Shown piece after piece: positions 21,601 to 31,961 of a stretch of 39,863 bases of DNA. The stretch spans positions 1 to 39,863 of the forward strand of contig LWCA01000222.1 in the NCBI GenBank assembly GCA_001642005.1, given 5' to 3'. The notes under the pieces were generated by a model, which ran no database searches, was not told the origin of the DNA, and worked only from the letters and a program-made list of their open reading frames with translations. The position numbers and the translations under genes were made by a program. Within the stretch, counting starts at the first letter, position 1; each line of letters opens with the position of its first letter. Source of the DNA: Intoshia linei. Its lineage: Eukaryota > Orthonectida > Rhopaluridae.

Positions 21601-24600
21601 TGATACATTTCGTTTTTTAAATTAATAAATTGAACTCCTTTTTCATCAATAATTTTTCTTATTGTATCAATATCTTTAGATACAATCTCTAAAAAATATT
21701 AACATCAATTTTAAACAAGAAAGAAGCGAGAGCGTTTAAACAGAGCTAAAACGTCAACGAGTTCATAAATTAATTTGACATCATTTTTCCATTGTCACTT
21801 AAAAATTAGTAAAACGTATCAAAAAAAAAAATCGGCTCCCATAAAAACATAGAGCTACATTTCCACGGTCGTGTACGAGTATGGGCTTGACAGTTTAAAT
21901 TTGACACACAACATAATTACAACATTTATATTCGAAAATGTGTTTTTTTAAATAATTAATTTGGAATCTGAATCACCATTTAACATAAATTTTGTAAACC
22001 CTCCGAATAGAGCTCTAGGGATACGGATATTCGGCATTGTATCATTGATACATTATAGTTCTGTTTGGGCTCGGTATACGAAAATTATTAAATACTTTTA
22101 TTTTTCTCATAATCAAGATTCATATCAGTAAGACTAGAGAAAAAATGAGATTGTCTAGAAACAGTGGTAGCAGTTTCAGAATCTTTAGAATCCAAATGAT
22201 TAAAATTTTGAGGAGTATTAAACATTGAAATCCAATCAGCTTCAATGGCATCAGTAATTTTGACATTATACTTGATGTACCCTTTTGGTAAGCACAAACT
22301 ATGAGCATGTTTAGATAAATCAGCCATCCTATAAGTAACATCAAGTTTATCCTCAAGAAGATTAAAATTTTTGTTATTAAAACACTTTGATTCTAAGCTA
22401 ATGGACATTGAATATTTTAGATTCATTTGTATTCCATTAGCAGCTTTAAAGAGAGTTTGCTTCATAAACAAAATTTTATCCTTAAAAATGGATAAATCTA
22501 CATCCTTATAAATAATTTTATCGGATTCACTTTTATCTTCAATTTGTTGAATAACAGAATCATTGTTGATGAGATAATCGTAGACCATTTTAGGTAATGG
22601 TTCACTCAATATAAAATACAATTGTTCAATTGATTTAATCCTAAAAATGTCGATATTGATGAAAGGAGCAATTTTTTGAATTAAATAATGATAAGAATTT
22701 CCGGGGTTAAGAATTTTAGAAAAGGAAAAAAAACACTGAACTGCACCAAACTTTATCCAATCATTTGGGTGAAAAAGATGACATGCTACAGATTGAGATA
22801 TACGCATAATGACAGAACAAGATAAAATTCCAGAATCAGATAAATCTCGTAGACACTCTAGAGCAAAATAAATGACCATTTCGCTATTATCATACAAACC
22901 ATCGAAAAACATTGCATCAATACATGAAACGTAATGCCACCCGAAATAAGCGCAAATTTTTGGAATGTTTTTGAAAAACAGCTCTTTAAGTGTTCCAGTG
23001 TTGTTTAAATTTAGATAAGTCATGACATGTGATAAAACTGTATCGACAGCCATTTCATACCCCAGAAATTGACAAATTTCTAGAGAATATTCAAGCAAAA
23101 GGGACCTAATTTGAATATCGTTTTCATTAAAAAAAGATTGAAAAAGTTGATTGAAAGATTTTCTCAATGTAGTCAATTCCTCGTTATAATGTTTTAAATC
23201 TTGAACTGAAAGGTATTTGTTAAGGTCTAATAAATTGCCATTTTGGTTGTCCAGTTGATTAACTTGAGTCAATTGGCATTTTTCATAAAATAAATTATCA
23301 AGTAAACGTTTCGCTTCTTGACATAACAACACGATTGATTTAACAAAGTAGAGATGAACACATTTTGATTTATCCTGCTCCAAATGAATCAACTTTTTGA
23401 CTATATATCTTACAAAAATATGTTTATTTGATTTGTCAAGTTTTCTAATTACTTTAAAAGATTCAACAATAATTTTTAAAGCATAAATTTTTATACAGGA
23501 AGCTTGATTATGGGTAAACAAGATAACGTGAGGTATAATTCTATCTAAAATGATGTGATCTGGTAACCAGATTAAAATACGATTTATAATATTTAGTGAT
23601 TTCAATTTAGTACTAACATATTTACAAATTTCGAGGTTTGAAGTAATTATCGAGAGAATAAGAATTGCTGGAGATTCATTGAGATTATCGTTTTTAAATT
23701 GATTAAAATGTCCATCGCGTTGTAAAAAATCTACAGCATCCGTAATTTTTTCAATTTTGCGCTCTGGGCTTAAATTAGGTATGGATGCAAACGCCTCAAA
23801 ATGAAGAAAAAATTTATCAAAAAAAGAAGGGAAAATTAAATTTTTATATTCAAAGGTGCATTCTTCTGCGGAAGGTCGATTTGTAGGATTTTTACTAATC
23901 ATTCTTAAAATTAATTGGCGTATATCCGGACACACAATAGTTGAAATTAAATCATTTGGACTCCATTCATCTTTTTGAAATTCAAGATGATTTTTAAATT
24001 TAAATAAAGGAGTTCCATTTAAAAAAATTTCCGCTATAATACATCCGGCTGAAAATATGTCCATTTCTGTAGTCAATACAGGACTAAATGCAGATTCATC
24101 GTCGGATTCGTCGTGACGATTAAAAATTTGAGAATTTATATTAGGGTTGACAATATTTTGTTCATTTTTATATACAGAAGATGGTAGGAAACGTTCCGGT
24201 GCGACATAACAAGTATTTAAATCAGCAAGATCAAAAAAGTAGTAAAATAAGGACGGATCATCATTAGGTAAGTATACCGGTTTGAATGGTGCAAAGTCAG
24301 CAACAACTGTCCAATTCCACGACGTTAAAAGCACATTTTGCATTTTTAAATCCCCGTGGCATATTCGTTTTGAATGACACTGTTGCAAAGCCAATAAAAT
24401 TTGATAAACTATTATACGCTTTTCAATTATTGTCAAGAAAGGACGCGACATCATTCTATCGTGTAAATTGTATTTTATATATTGACGAATAACATAAGCT
24501 GCCCTATTGCGTCTTTCTATCAATTCATAGGGTTGGCAGTTTGGTGCATTCGCTTTTAATTCCCTTGATATACGCTCCAATTCTATTAAATATTCTAGAG

Positions 24601-24790
24601 GTAAATAGTTTATATCTTGAATAACAAATATTTTTACCACGAGATAACCCTCTTCATGAATTGCTCTAACTACCTTCATAAATCGAGTTATTCTTAAGGT
24701 TTTTTCATATTTACACATACTCAAGTCCTGCACATAGTATTCTATCGGATATAATTGCGTAGGTGCTATTCTAGTCAAATCGTTGCCCAT
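18623..24790 (-). CDS. PIK3R4: Vps15 / PIK3R4, regulatory subunit of class III PI3-kinase, complete
   Basis: Membrane-anchored partner of Vps34 and Beclin-1 in autophagosome formation and endosomal sorting. Eight exons read leftward: 24790-22096, 21688-21533, 21495-21456, 19951-19679, 19606-19416, 19381-19098, 19060-18870, 18833-18623. They join in frame to 1346 aa (human 1358). MGNDLTRIAP gives Gly2 for myristoylation. The kinase domain at about 25-330 has K53 (VVKIF), HGDLKMQN (145-152), DFA in place of DFG (165-167) and APE (197-199); HGD and DFA are normal for Vps15. Helical HEAT-like repeats fill about 350-800. After a linker, GICICHIHEHSNSVNR begins a C-terminal WD40 propeller (LASCSNDGTAKLWE, IHGWDIRQ, IHSWDLRY, IRYMDL, SGRDGVIIFWV at the end). 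Introns are 407, 37, 1504, 34, 37 and 36 bp in order, plus one in the propeller; the 1504-bp one holds a hAT MITE. Confidence 0.95.
20100..20215 (+). repeat. Modular repeat fragment in the long Vps15 intron
   Basis: AAAACCCATAATTACCTTC followed by ATGTCTGTCTGTGTAACC and ATTTATTTAG are words of the modular family, inside intron 19952-21455. The rest of that intron shows a MITE at 20946-21184 and no exon. Confidence 0.4.
20946..21184 (+). mobile_element. hAT-like MITE in the long Vps15 intron
   Basis: TAAGGGTGCACAACC at the left and CAGGGGTGCACAACC (reverse complement) at the right form 15-bp terminal inverted repeats with two differences; the latter is a common hAT terminus. The length is 239 bp and there is no coding. 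An exact 8-bp target duplication is not evident, so the copy is older than the one at 15473. Confidence 0.7.
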
Positions 24791-24843
24791 TTCTTTTAAA
24801 ATTTAAATATGTAATTTCATTATCATATCAAGTAAATAAAGAT

Positions 24844-24903
24844 TTAATTATTGTATTCATAGTATTCGTCGTCATTATCAATAGAAAATTTAATTTTGCT
24901 CAT
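24844..24903 (-). CDS. Small upstream ORF of Vps15 (19 codons)
   Basis: ATG at 24903 opens MSKIKFSIDNDDEYYEYNN and stops at 24846-24844, 53 bp before the Vps15 start and in a different frame. The acidic, tyrosine-rich composition is unlike random A+T-rich frames. If transcribed with Vps15 it would act as an upstream ORF and could lower or regulate translation of the main frame. It may also be a chance ORF upstream of the real transcription start. Confidence 0.35.
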   Translation of the reverse strand: MSKIKFSIDNDDEYYEYNN

Positions 24904-25287
24904 GTTTAAATAACTTTTTTTTCAAAGTCTTCCTATTTTTCTTAAGGACTGCATGCAGACTCGAAACTAGCTAGCTCGAGGCCACGCGGAAATGAAAAAT
25001 GGACCTTAAAAAAATTTCAATAACGATGTATAGTTTCATATAACCATAGCCACCTCTCTAGGCTCTTGAATTGACATTTTAAATTTAATATAAAATAGTT
25101 ATGATATTCAAAAATATAATTTTTGGTCCTAAACAAAATCCTAAATTTGGCAGAATAAAAATTAGGTCGAGGCCCCTAAGAGGGTTCTCGGTACTATAGA
25201 TTCGGCACTGATTCAATGTCACGTAAATGATGATCTACTTGACTGAACTACGATAGAATAGGGTCAATTTTATTAATTAAATTATAT

Positions 25288-25476
25288 CAGTAATTCTCTA
25301 CATTTTGGAGTGTGCGAGTGCGACCCGTCCAAATTTATTTATTTATCCTGGACCCCTGCATTGAAATCAGTCAAAATGTTTATTAAATTAGAATAAATAA
25401 ATTTACAAAGTTTTTTTTGCTGGTAAAATTTAGATTTTAATAAAATTTGGAATCACGAATCTCATTGAGAAACACT
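25288..25476 (+). mobile_element. Degenerate hAT-like MITE
   Basis: Left CAGTAATTCTCTACATTTTG then GAGTGTGCG..CGACCC, right (reverse complement) TAGTGTTTCTCAATGAG, both resembling hAT termini with several differences. About 190 bp, no clear target duplication. Confidence 0.45.
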
Positions 25477-25535
25477 AACTGACTTTAAAACGGATTTTAT
25501 ATTTATTCTGTAGGCCCTGAGGTTCACATCGACAA

Positions 25536-25745
25536 TTTTAAATCAACGCTTCCAAAATGCCGATCCATGTAAATATTTTTTTAAAGCATTTCAAATAAAT
25601 TGTATTTTTAAAATAAAATAAAAATATCGTATTTTTTTAATTTTGTCTATAGTAATTTCGTTTTTACAACATTTTACAAACAAAATTTTAAAAACAATTG
25701 TTATCCCATTTTTTTTATTTATTAGACAGAATGTGTGTATTAGCG
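25536..25745 (+). mobile_element. hAT-like transposon end, second copy
   Basis: AACGCTTCCAAAATGCCG at the start matches the terminus at 731, and AACAATTGTTATCCC with ACAGAATGTGTGTATTA (25686-25741) is the inverted counterpart of 115-170. The three loci are fragments of one element family. Confidence 0.5.
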
Positions 25746-25980
25746 TGTCACACCCATCAAAGAATCAAGGGCAATTAGTACTACAAGTGTGTACTTTTAA
25801 AATAGAAAAACTAATTCGCAATCAAAAACATTTAATGCTATCTATTCGAGTTGCGTTTGTCATTTTAAATATCACTGTATAAATATTATAGAGAAATTAA
25901 AACTGAACTTTATTTTAACGGAAATTGGTGTGTGAGCTTTTGAACGTGGTACCGAATTGATAATATTGTTCTCCATGTTT

Positions 25981-26171
25981 AGTTATACAGTTTATTTTTT
26001 TAATTTGTTTCTAGCTCAATTTTTTTATATTTTATGGAATTAATATTATGCAATTGAATATAATTTAAATAATTTTAATTGGCTATTTAGCCAGAATTCG
26101 AAAAATTAAATCGTTAATAAAATCCAAAAAAATTGAGCTAGGAACAAATTTAAAAAATAAACTGTATAACT
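25981..26171. mobile_element. MITE with about 46-bp terminal inverted repeats
   Basis: Left arm 25981-26027 (AGTTATACAGTTTATTTTTT ... CTAGCTCAATTTTTTT) and right arm 26125-26171 are reverse complements with about three differences. The loop is about 97 bp. The superfamily is not determined; no unambiguous target duplication was found. Confidence 0.75.
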
Positions 26172-26330
26172 GTAATATAAATAATGTGTAATATCTGTTT
26201 GAATTTTTCACCAGTTCCGTTATATTGTAGCTTGAGTTTTCTGCACTTTGTACAAAACATACATAACTTTATTATTTACCATTATTATTATTATTTTAAT
26301 TATACCAAAACATTCAATTTAAATAACATA

Positions 26331-26405
26331 CAAAAAATATTCCGTCTGATTTTGGCGCAATTATTAATGATAATAATTTTATTATATGTGAAATAATCTT
26401 GGTAA
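26331..26405 (+). repeat. Solo unit of the 81-bp minisatellite family
   Basis: AATATT, CTGATTTTGGCGCAATTATT and a following TAATTTTATT..TATGTGA block match the array units at 35624 and 37983. It lies about 400 bp upstream of the JIP3/4 start codon. Confidence 0.65.
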
Positions 26406-26789
26406 TTTTTGGATCCTGCTGGTGCCACCCTGGCATTGTTTTAATAAGGTTCATTTTATTTGATTGTAGTGTATTTCGTTATATGAAACGAATTAATCTG
26501 AATTTGAGACGAAATTCTGAGTTGCATTTTGGTAAAAATAATAAATATTAATGAATTTAAATTGTAAAGTTATGACTTATGACAAAAAACAATAAGATGT
26601 AGATGTAAATAAGATCCCGTAAACTAAAAATATAATGCGAATAAAATATGTATTGATTGTGACGTTGTACTTTTAAAATATCTTGGATATGAAAATTGGG
26701 TCAATAAGCAGAATTTGAATGAAATGATATATACAATACAGAATGAATAAAGTTATCGGTAAATAAATTGTGACAGTTGTTTATTTAAA

Positions 26790-26804
26790 ATGATTAAGAG
26801 ATGA
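26790..26804 (+). CDS. Minimal upstream ORF overlapping the JIP3/4 start
   Basis: ATG ATT AAG AGA TGA encodes MIKR and its stop overlaps the main start codon as ATGA (26801-26804). If both lie in the mRNA this geometry favours termination and re-initiation at the main ATG. Transcription of this position is not shown by the sequence. Confidence 0.3.
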   Translation: MIKR

Positions 26805-29800
26805 ACGAAAAGAATAATGATAATTTCGACAGAGACAAGGAAACTAAATGTAATGAATCATTCCAAACGAACATTGACAGTAAATCCTGTGCAAAAACAC
26901 TTACTTCAATGAAGAAAAATATACCGATGCAATTTATAACAAATTCTATATCTGACGGTGTTTCCGAACTAGCCAATAATTTGTACGAAGAAATGAATGC
27001 ATTGGTAGGAAAATATGGGAGTAACGCAATTGCTAATTTAATGCCCTATGTAGTGACAACTTTGGAAAGATTGGAAAAGTTACACAATGATCAAAATGCA
27101 TTACATGTAGAATATGAAATTGCTACTGAAGATAATGAACAATTACACCGACAATACGAACGTGAGAGGAAATTGCGTAAAGATGCCAATGAAAAATCCT
27201 TTACAATGGAAGATACACTGGAACAAAAAATTCAGTCTCTCGAAGATAAAGTTGTTCAATGTAATAATAAAGAAAAAAGAGCTAAAATAAAAAACAATCA
27301 ACTTTCCGAGTGTATATCGAGACTGGAAAAGAATAACAATGAACTACAGACACATGTAGAAAGTTTACAAAATCGTTACAAAGACTTGTTCAAAAGTCAT
27401 TGCGTTTTGGTTGAAAAACAAAAATCTAAAAATGACAAAGAAAAAGATAAAGACCATGGACACCATGAAAATGATGAAAAAATTCATGAACCCATTTTGT
27501 CTAATTTTGAAGAAAATAATGATTTTGAAACATATGATCACGAAATTTATAATGAACTTTCTGAAATGTCCAAAGATGACGCGTCGGATCATATTCAAAT
27601 TTCTAATAATTGTGTGAATCGTATCGAAAAAACAAATTCTGAGGACATGCGTTCTTTAAAAAATGATTCTGACGGTGAAGCAAAAAATCAAGCTTCTTCG
27701 TTATATTCGTATGCGGGGACATCTACCTTGAACGAAGAACTTGTGTACTCTGATATGAGTAAACAAATTGAAAGAATTTTACATGAGAATAATGAATTGT
27801 ATGGTACCAAAAATGCTCTGAATGTCATAAAAGATGATTTACTTGAACAAATTGATGTTTTGTCTGCTGAAATAAAAATTGTCCAGGATAATTTACAGTT
27901 TGCTAGTACTGAAAACAAAACTAACGTTAAAAGGATAAAATTATTAAATTTGGAAATTAAAAAATATAAAAGCAAACTCATTGAACAGGCTGAAGCTTAT
28001 GAAAAAAATGAATTAAAATCCAAACGATTTGATCGCTTGGAAATGGCCAGAGTAGTTAATGAAAGAAACGACTACAAGTATAAATTATATGAACTCAGAG
28101 AAGCTGTACGTTGGACTGAGATGCTGCGTGCAAATAAACAAATTGCTGAAACAGTAGAAGAATCCAAACCAAAGAGTGCATTTTCCAAATTATTTAATGT
28201 TTTGTTTAAAAAAACGTTAGAAAAATCTGACAACACGGAAAATTTAAATTTTCCAGACAACGGTTCAGATCGTCGTAGGAGTAGAAAAGAAATATTGAAA
28301 TCAAAATCTACCATGGAACACTTGACTACATCATCATTTTTAACTACCAGTGATGAATCTACTAGTCGGCGTCACGCTTATTCTAAATATACACTAGGTA
28401 ATTCAACATTTAACGAATATTCGTCGAAAAACGAAAATGAATACAATTTAATTTACGGATGGTCAATTTTATCCAATGATACTTTTGGAATAAATGAAAT
28501 TACACGAAATCTTCCTATACCTGTTTATTGCAACAAATTGCATTTTAATCCTGATGTCGGACAGGTAACGGTTTTATCGATATTTTTAAATTCTGTTTAG
28601 ATGTTTGCTGCTGTCGCAGTTAATATGAATGGAGCTGATTTAGAAGATAATATTACTTTGATTGGTGGTTCAAAATTTTATACTTCTCGGTTAGATCAAA
28701 TGAAAATTAAAAACAGATTATCACATGTACCTTCCATCGCTGAAAATGACTTGAATGATTTAGAAAATGATGATGTTGACGAACTCAGTCATGAATTGGA
28801 GGTAAGTATTTTTTTATGAAAATGTTGAAAGTGCTCTGTCCGATTTTCAACAAAATGTAAATGAAAAATTTATTTTACATTTTGGATTAATAAATTTTGT
28901 CATTATAATGAAATTAATATAAAATATATTCACTTTTGCGACGCGTAATTTTTTTAGAAAACTGGATCACGACGAAATTTTTGTAAAATTGGCATTAAAA
29001 AAATTATATTCCTGAATCCGCATCACTATTTTGTGTTTAAATTTAAATTTAAAATATCAAATTAAGAGGCTTAGAGAGGTCGTTAGACTATATGACACTA
29101 TAGTTTGCGGATAAAAAAATTTGGGGCCTATTTTTAATTTTAGGGTGGCTTCGAGCTGGACAGGTTTGGTTATACTCGGAACTGTCAGTTGGGAACCACG
29201 TTCTATATCTATGAATTAATATATAACATTTGAAAACCGTTGAAATGTCGAGTAAATATTTATTTAGGAGCATACTAAACTTGTCGAAAATTCAATAAAT
29301 TCTTGCGACCCATCTTCTAATTTATGGATAGTCAACAACAACACAACCTCCAACAATTCTACGATAAATATCGTAGATGTGCATCATACTGATAAATCAT
29401 ATTCAAACATTAAATTAATCAATATACTAGTTACCGCTATAGCATTTGTTCCAGGTATTGATAATGATATAATGTATTTCCACTTATTTAGCGTATTCAT
29501 TCAGAAAACAGTTTGATAACATTAACATGAAAGAATTTGTTAAAACACGTAAAAATGAAAATAAACACACAAATTTTTTAAAATCGGCCATTTATAACAA
29601 GAATTTATCAAATGACATTAGTGATTCTTACATGAGCTATGACATTGATGGGAATTTAGAAGTTATTGACGGTGATAATGTTACTAAATGTAATTATTCT
29701 AATTATTTTGACAAAGAAAATGCTTTAGCTGCGAAAGAATTGATTGATCCGTCTAAATTTTCAACCGCATCAATCATTTCTATAGCTGAAACTATCGAAT

Positions 29801-31787
29801 ACTTTGAATCCTCTGACATTGAGAGTTCATCTTCACGAATAATTTTTTATACGTCTAACAAAGGTTTGCTTATTATAATAATTATCATACATTATTTATT
29901 CAATTCTTTTGTAGGTAATGATAAAAAGCTATCTGAGCGGCAAAACACATTAAATGATTCAAAAATTGAAAATGCTGATTCAATCACCAGTGACCACCAA
30001 CCTAAAATCCAAAAAAACATATATTTTGATGAATATTCTGACAGTTTGGTTTTGTGTAATCAGGAAAGAAACAGTTCTAGTGAAAATACGAGAGAAATTC
30101 TGAATACAGCCTATAATGATGCGGCCTTCTCATGCTACGACGCAAAACGAGATAATATACTGATCCAGGGTACTCAATGGGTGGGAACTTCATCCGGAAA
30201 GTATTTTATTCATTTTAATTTTATTGTAGAAATGTGAGCGGGGAATATAAAAACCCTTTTAATTATTATTTATAATTTTTGGTTATCTATTAATTTCGTC
30301 ATATTGGATTGAGGGATTTATACATGGTATAATACACTTTACATTGTACAGTTTTTACACTTTTACTTTGTAACTTTACAATTAATCATTTTACATTTTT
30401 GTTAATTTTATTTTAATAATTTTAGAATCTACATATTTTCTGCTGTAACAAATTACAGACGTACTCTTCAATCCTTTCAAATCGACGACGTTCCACAATC
30501 TATCGTGTAACATTTTATTTTTTTATAAATAAACTACTTTTTTTCAGACACGTTCGTGGCAGAGTTTTTGTTGGTGTTTCTCAAGGAAAAGTATTGATTT
30601 ATCAACGACATTCTCATGGTTATATTTTGAATATTATTTTTGACTTTTTTTTAGACCATAGTTGGGATATACATAGTTATCTTTCAATCAATCTAGGATC
30701 TCCAGTTCAACAAATTAAAAATTTGTGTGTTGTTGCAGATAAATTTATTTGGTGTAGCCACCGTAATTTTGTACATATTATTGATGCCAAATCTCTTGAC
30801 TTGATTGTAATAATAACAATATTATCGTTATTTATTTTTTAGAAAAGTATACAAGTTTCACAGCGTCAAGATTACACAGTTAATAAAATGGCATGGTATG
30901 GTGACGGAATGTGGATTTCAATGCGACTGGATTCACGCTTACGACTTTTTAATGTTTATACATATGCTTTAATACAAGAAATTAATATTGAACAACTTGT
31001 TAAAAAATATTTATGTAATGTTTTTTGATTTTGAGTTTTTTTAATTAACTTTGATAATGTTTAGCAATTTTTAAAATTTGCTATTTGGGTTAATTTTAAA
31101 CATTAAACAAGTAGATACGCTAAAAATTTAATATAATTTTAATTTTAGCAGATGAATCTGACTTTTATTCAGTTATTCGAATTTCGTCTTTATCGCTCTC
31201 CTTAAAACGAATGTGGATTGGCACTGCACAGGGTGTGATTTTATGCATTCCATTATTTAAAGGTAATTACTAATTACCATTTGGGACAGTATTATATACA
31301 ATACTTTAGATGGAAATATCATTAAACCAACTAAAGATGAAGCTTGTATACAAAAATCTAAACCATCAGGTTCAATTGTTAGATTGTACGCAGACGAGGA
31401 TAAAAACTACATTTTACCGGCTAGCGTTATACCCTACTGTGATTTATCAAAAACTCAAATTAGCTTTCATGGCTTTAAAAATAGCGTTAATTTTATCATT
31501 CCCGTTAAAGATGAATCAAAACAACGTAATATTGAACTTTTTTTTTTTAGAAAAATTTTTCAAAATAATTTAGACCTCAATTATAACAACTCAATTCAAA
31601 CAAGTAAAAAGAATAAATTTTTAATTTTATGCGGTGGCAATGGGTATATTGAGTTTCGACATCGTAATTAAGATTATATTGTTTAAATATCCATATTTTA
31701 GAAAATGTTGATGAAATAAAAAAATTAAGCCATTCTGAAGATATCACGCCAAATTTAGACCCCCATCTCATAATGTGGAAAATTTAA
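26801..31787 (+). CDS. JIP3/JIP4-family scaffold (JNK-interacting protein, Sunday driver), complete
   Basis: Adaptor between JNK signalling and kinesin-1/dynein cargo transport. Twelve exons: 26801-28564, 28601-28801, 29268-29454, 29492-29863, 29915-30200, 30426-30506, 30548-30618, 30655-30806, 30843-31014, 31149-31262, 31310-31663, 31702-31787. They join in frame to 1279 aa (human JIP4 1321). RH1 domain and coiled coil at about 47-135 (VSELANNLYEEMNALVGKYG). A second coiled coil with ENNELYGTKNALNVIKDDLL is at about 325-425. RH2 core YELREAVRWTEMLRANK is near 430-445. From about 560 (YGWSIL, LPIPVYC) a WD40-like propeller follows, with AWYGDGMWISMRLDSRLRL, WIGTAQGVILCIPL and the C-terminus SHLIMWKI-like (PHLIMWKI). 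The JNK-docking RPTSLxxF motif of vertebrate JIP3/4 is not evident between the coiled coils, a region of low-complexity acidic sequence here. It cannot be assigned to JIP3 or JIP4 alone. Confidence 0.94.
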
Positions 31788-31961
31788 ATATGTACAAAAT
31801 ATTAAATTATCACAGTTTTAACCAACCTTACCAAATTATTGTAACTTTGTAAGATTAAATTATTTACGATATTGTTTTGTTCATTATTTTTTTGTTTTTA
31901 TTTTTTAAATTAAAATTTAATCCATGACAAAGTAAACATTTATAATTTTAGTGTAAATTTT

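Larger units (their letters stand above)
24904..26789. other. Divergent intergenic region between Vps15 and JIP3/4
   Basis: The two genes point away from each other, so both promoters should be here. Contents seen: repeat debris around 24940-25215, hAT-like remnants at 25288-25476 and 25536-25745, a MITE at 25981-26171, and one solo minisatellite unit at 26331-26405. The plus-strand frames at 25643 and 26184 lie in this repeat debris and are not called as genes. Confidence 0.5.

Noticed and set aside
25643-26396. Plus-strand ORFs of 70-79 codons upstream of JIP3/4
   Set aside because: They overlap hAT-like remnants and the solo minisatellite unit; no coding features.
27365-28314. Minus-strand ORFs of 77-97 codons
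   Set aside because: Antisense shadows of the long JIP3/4 coding exon.
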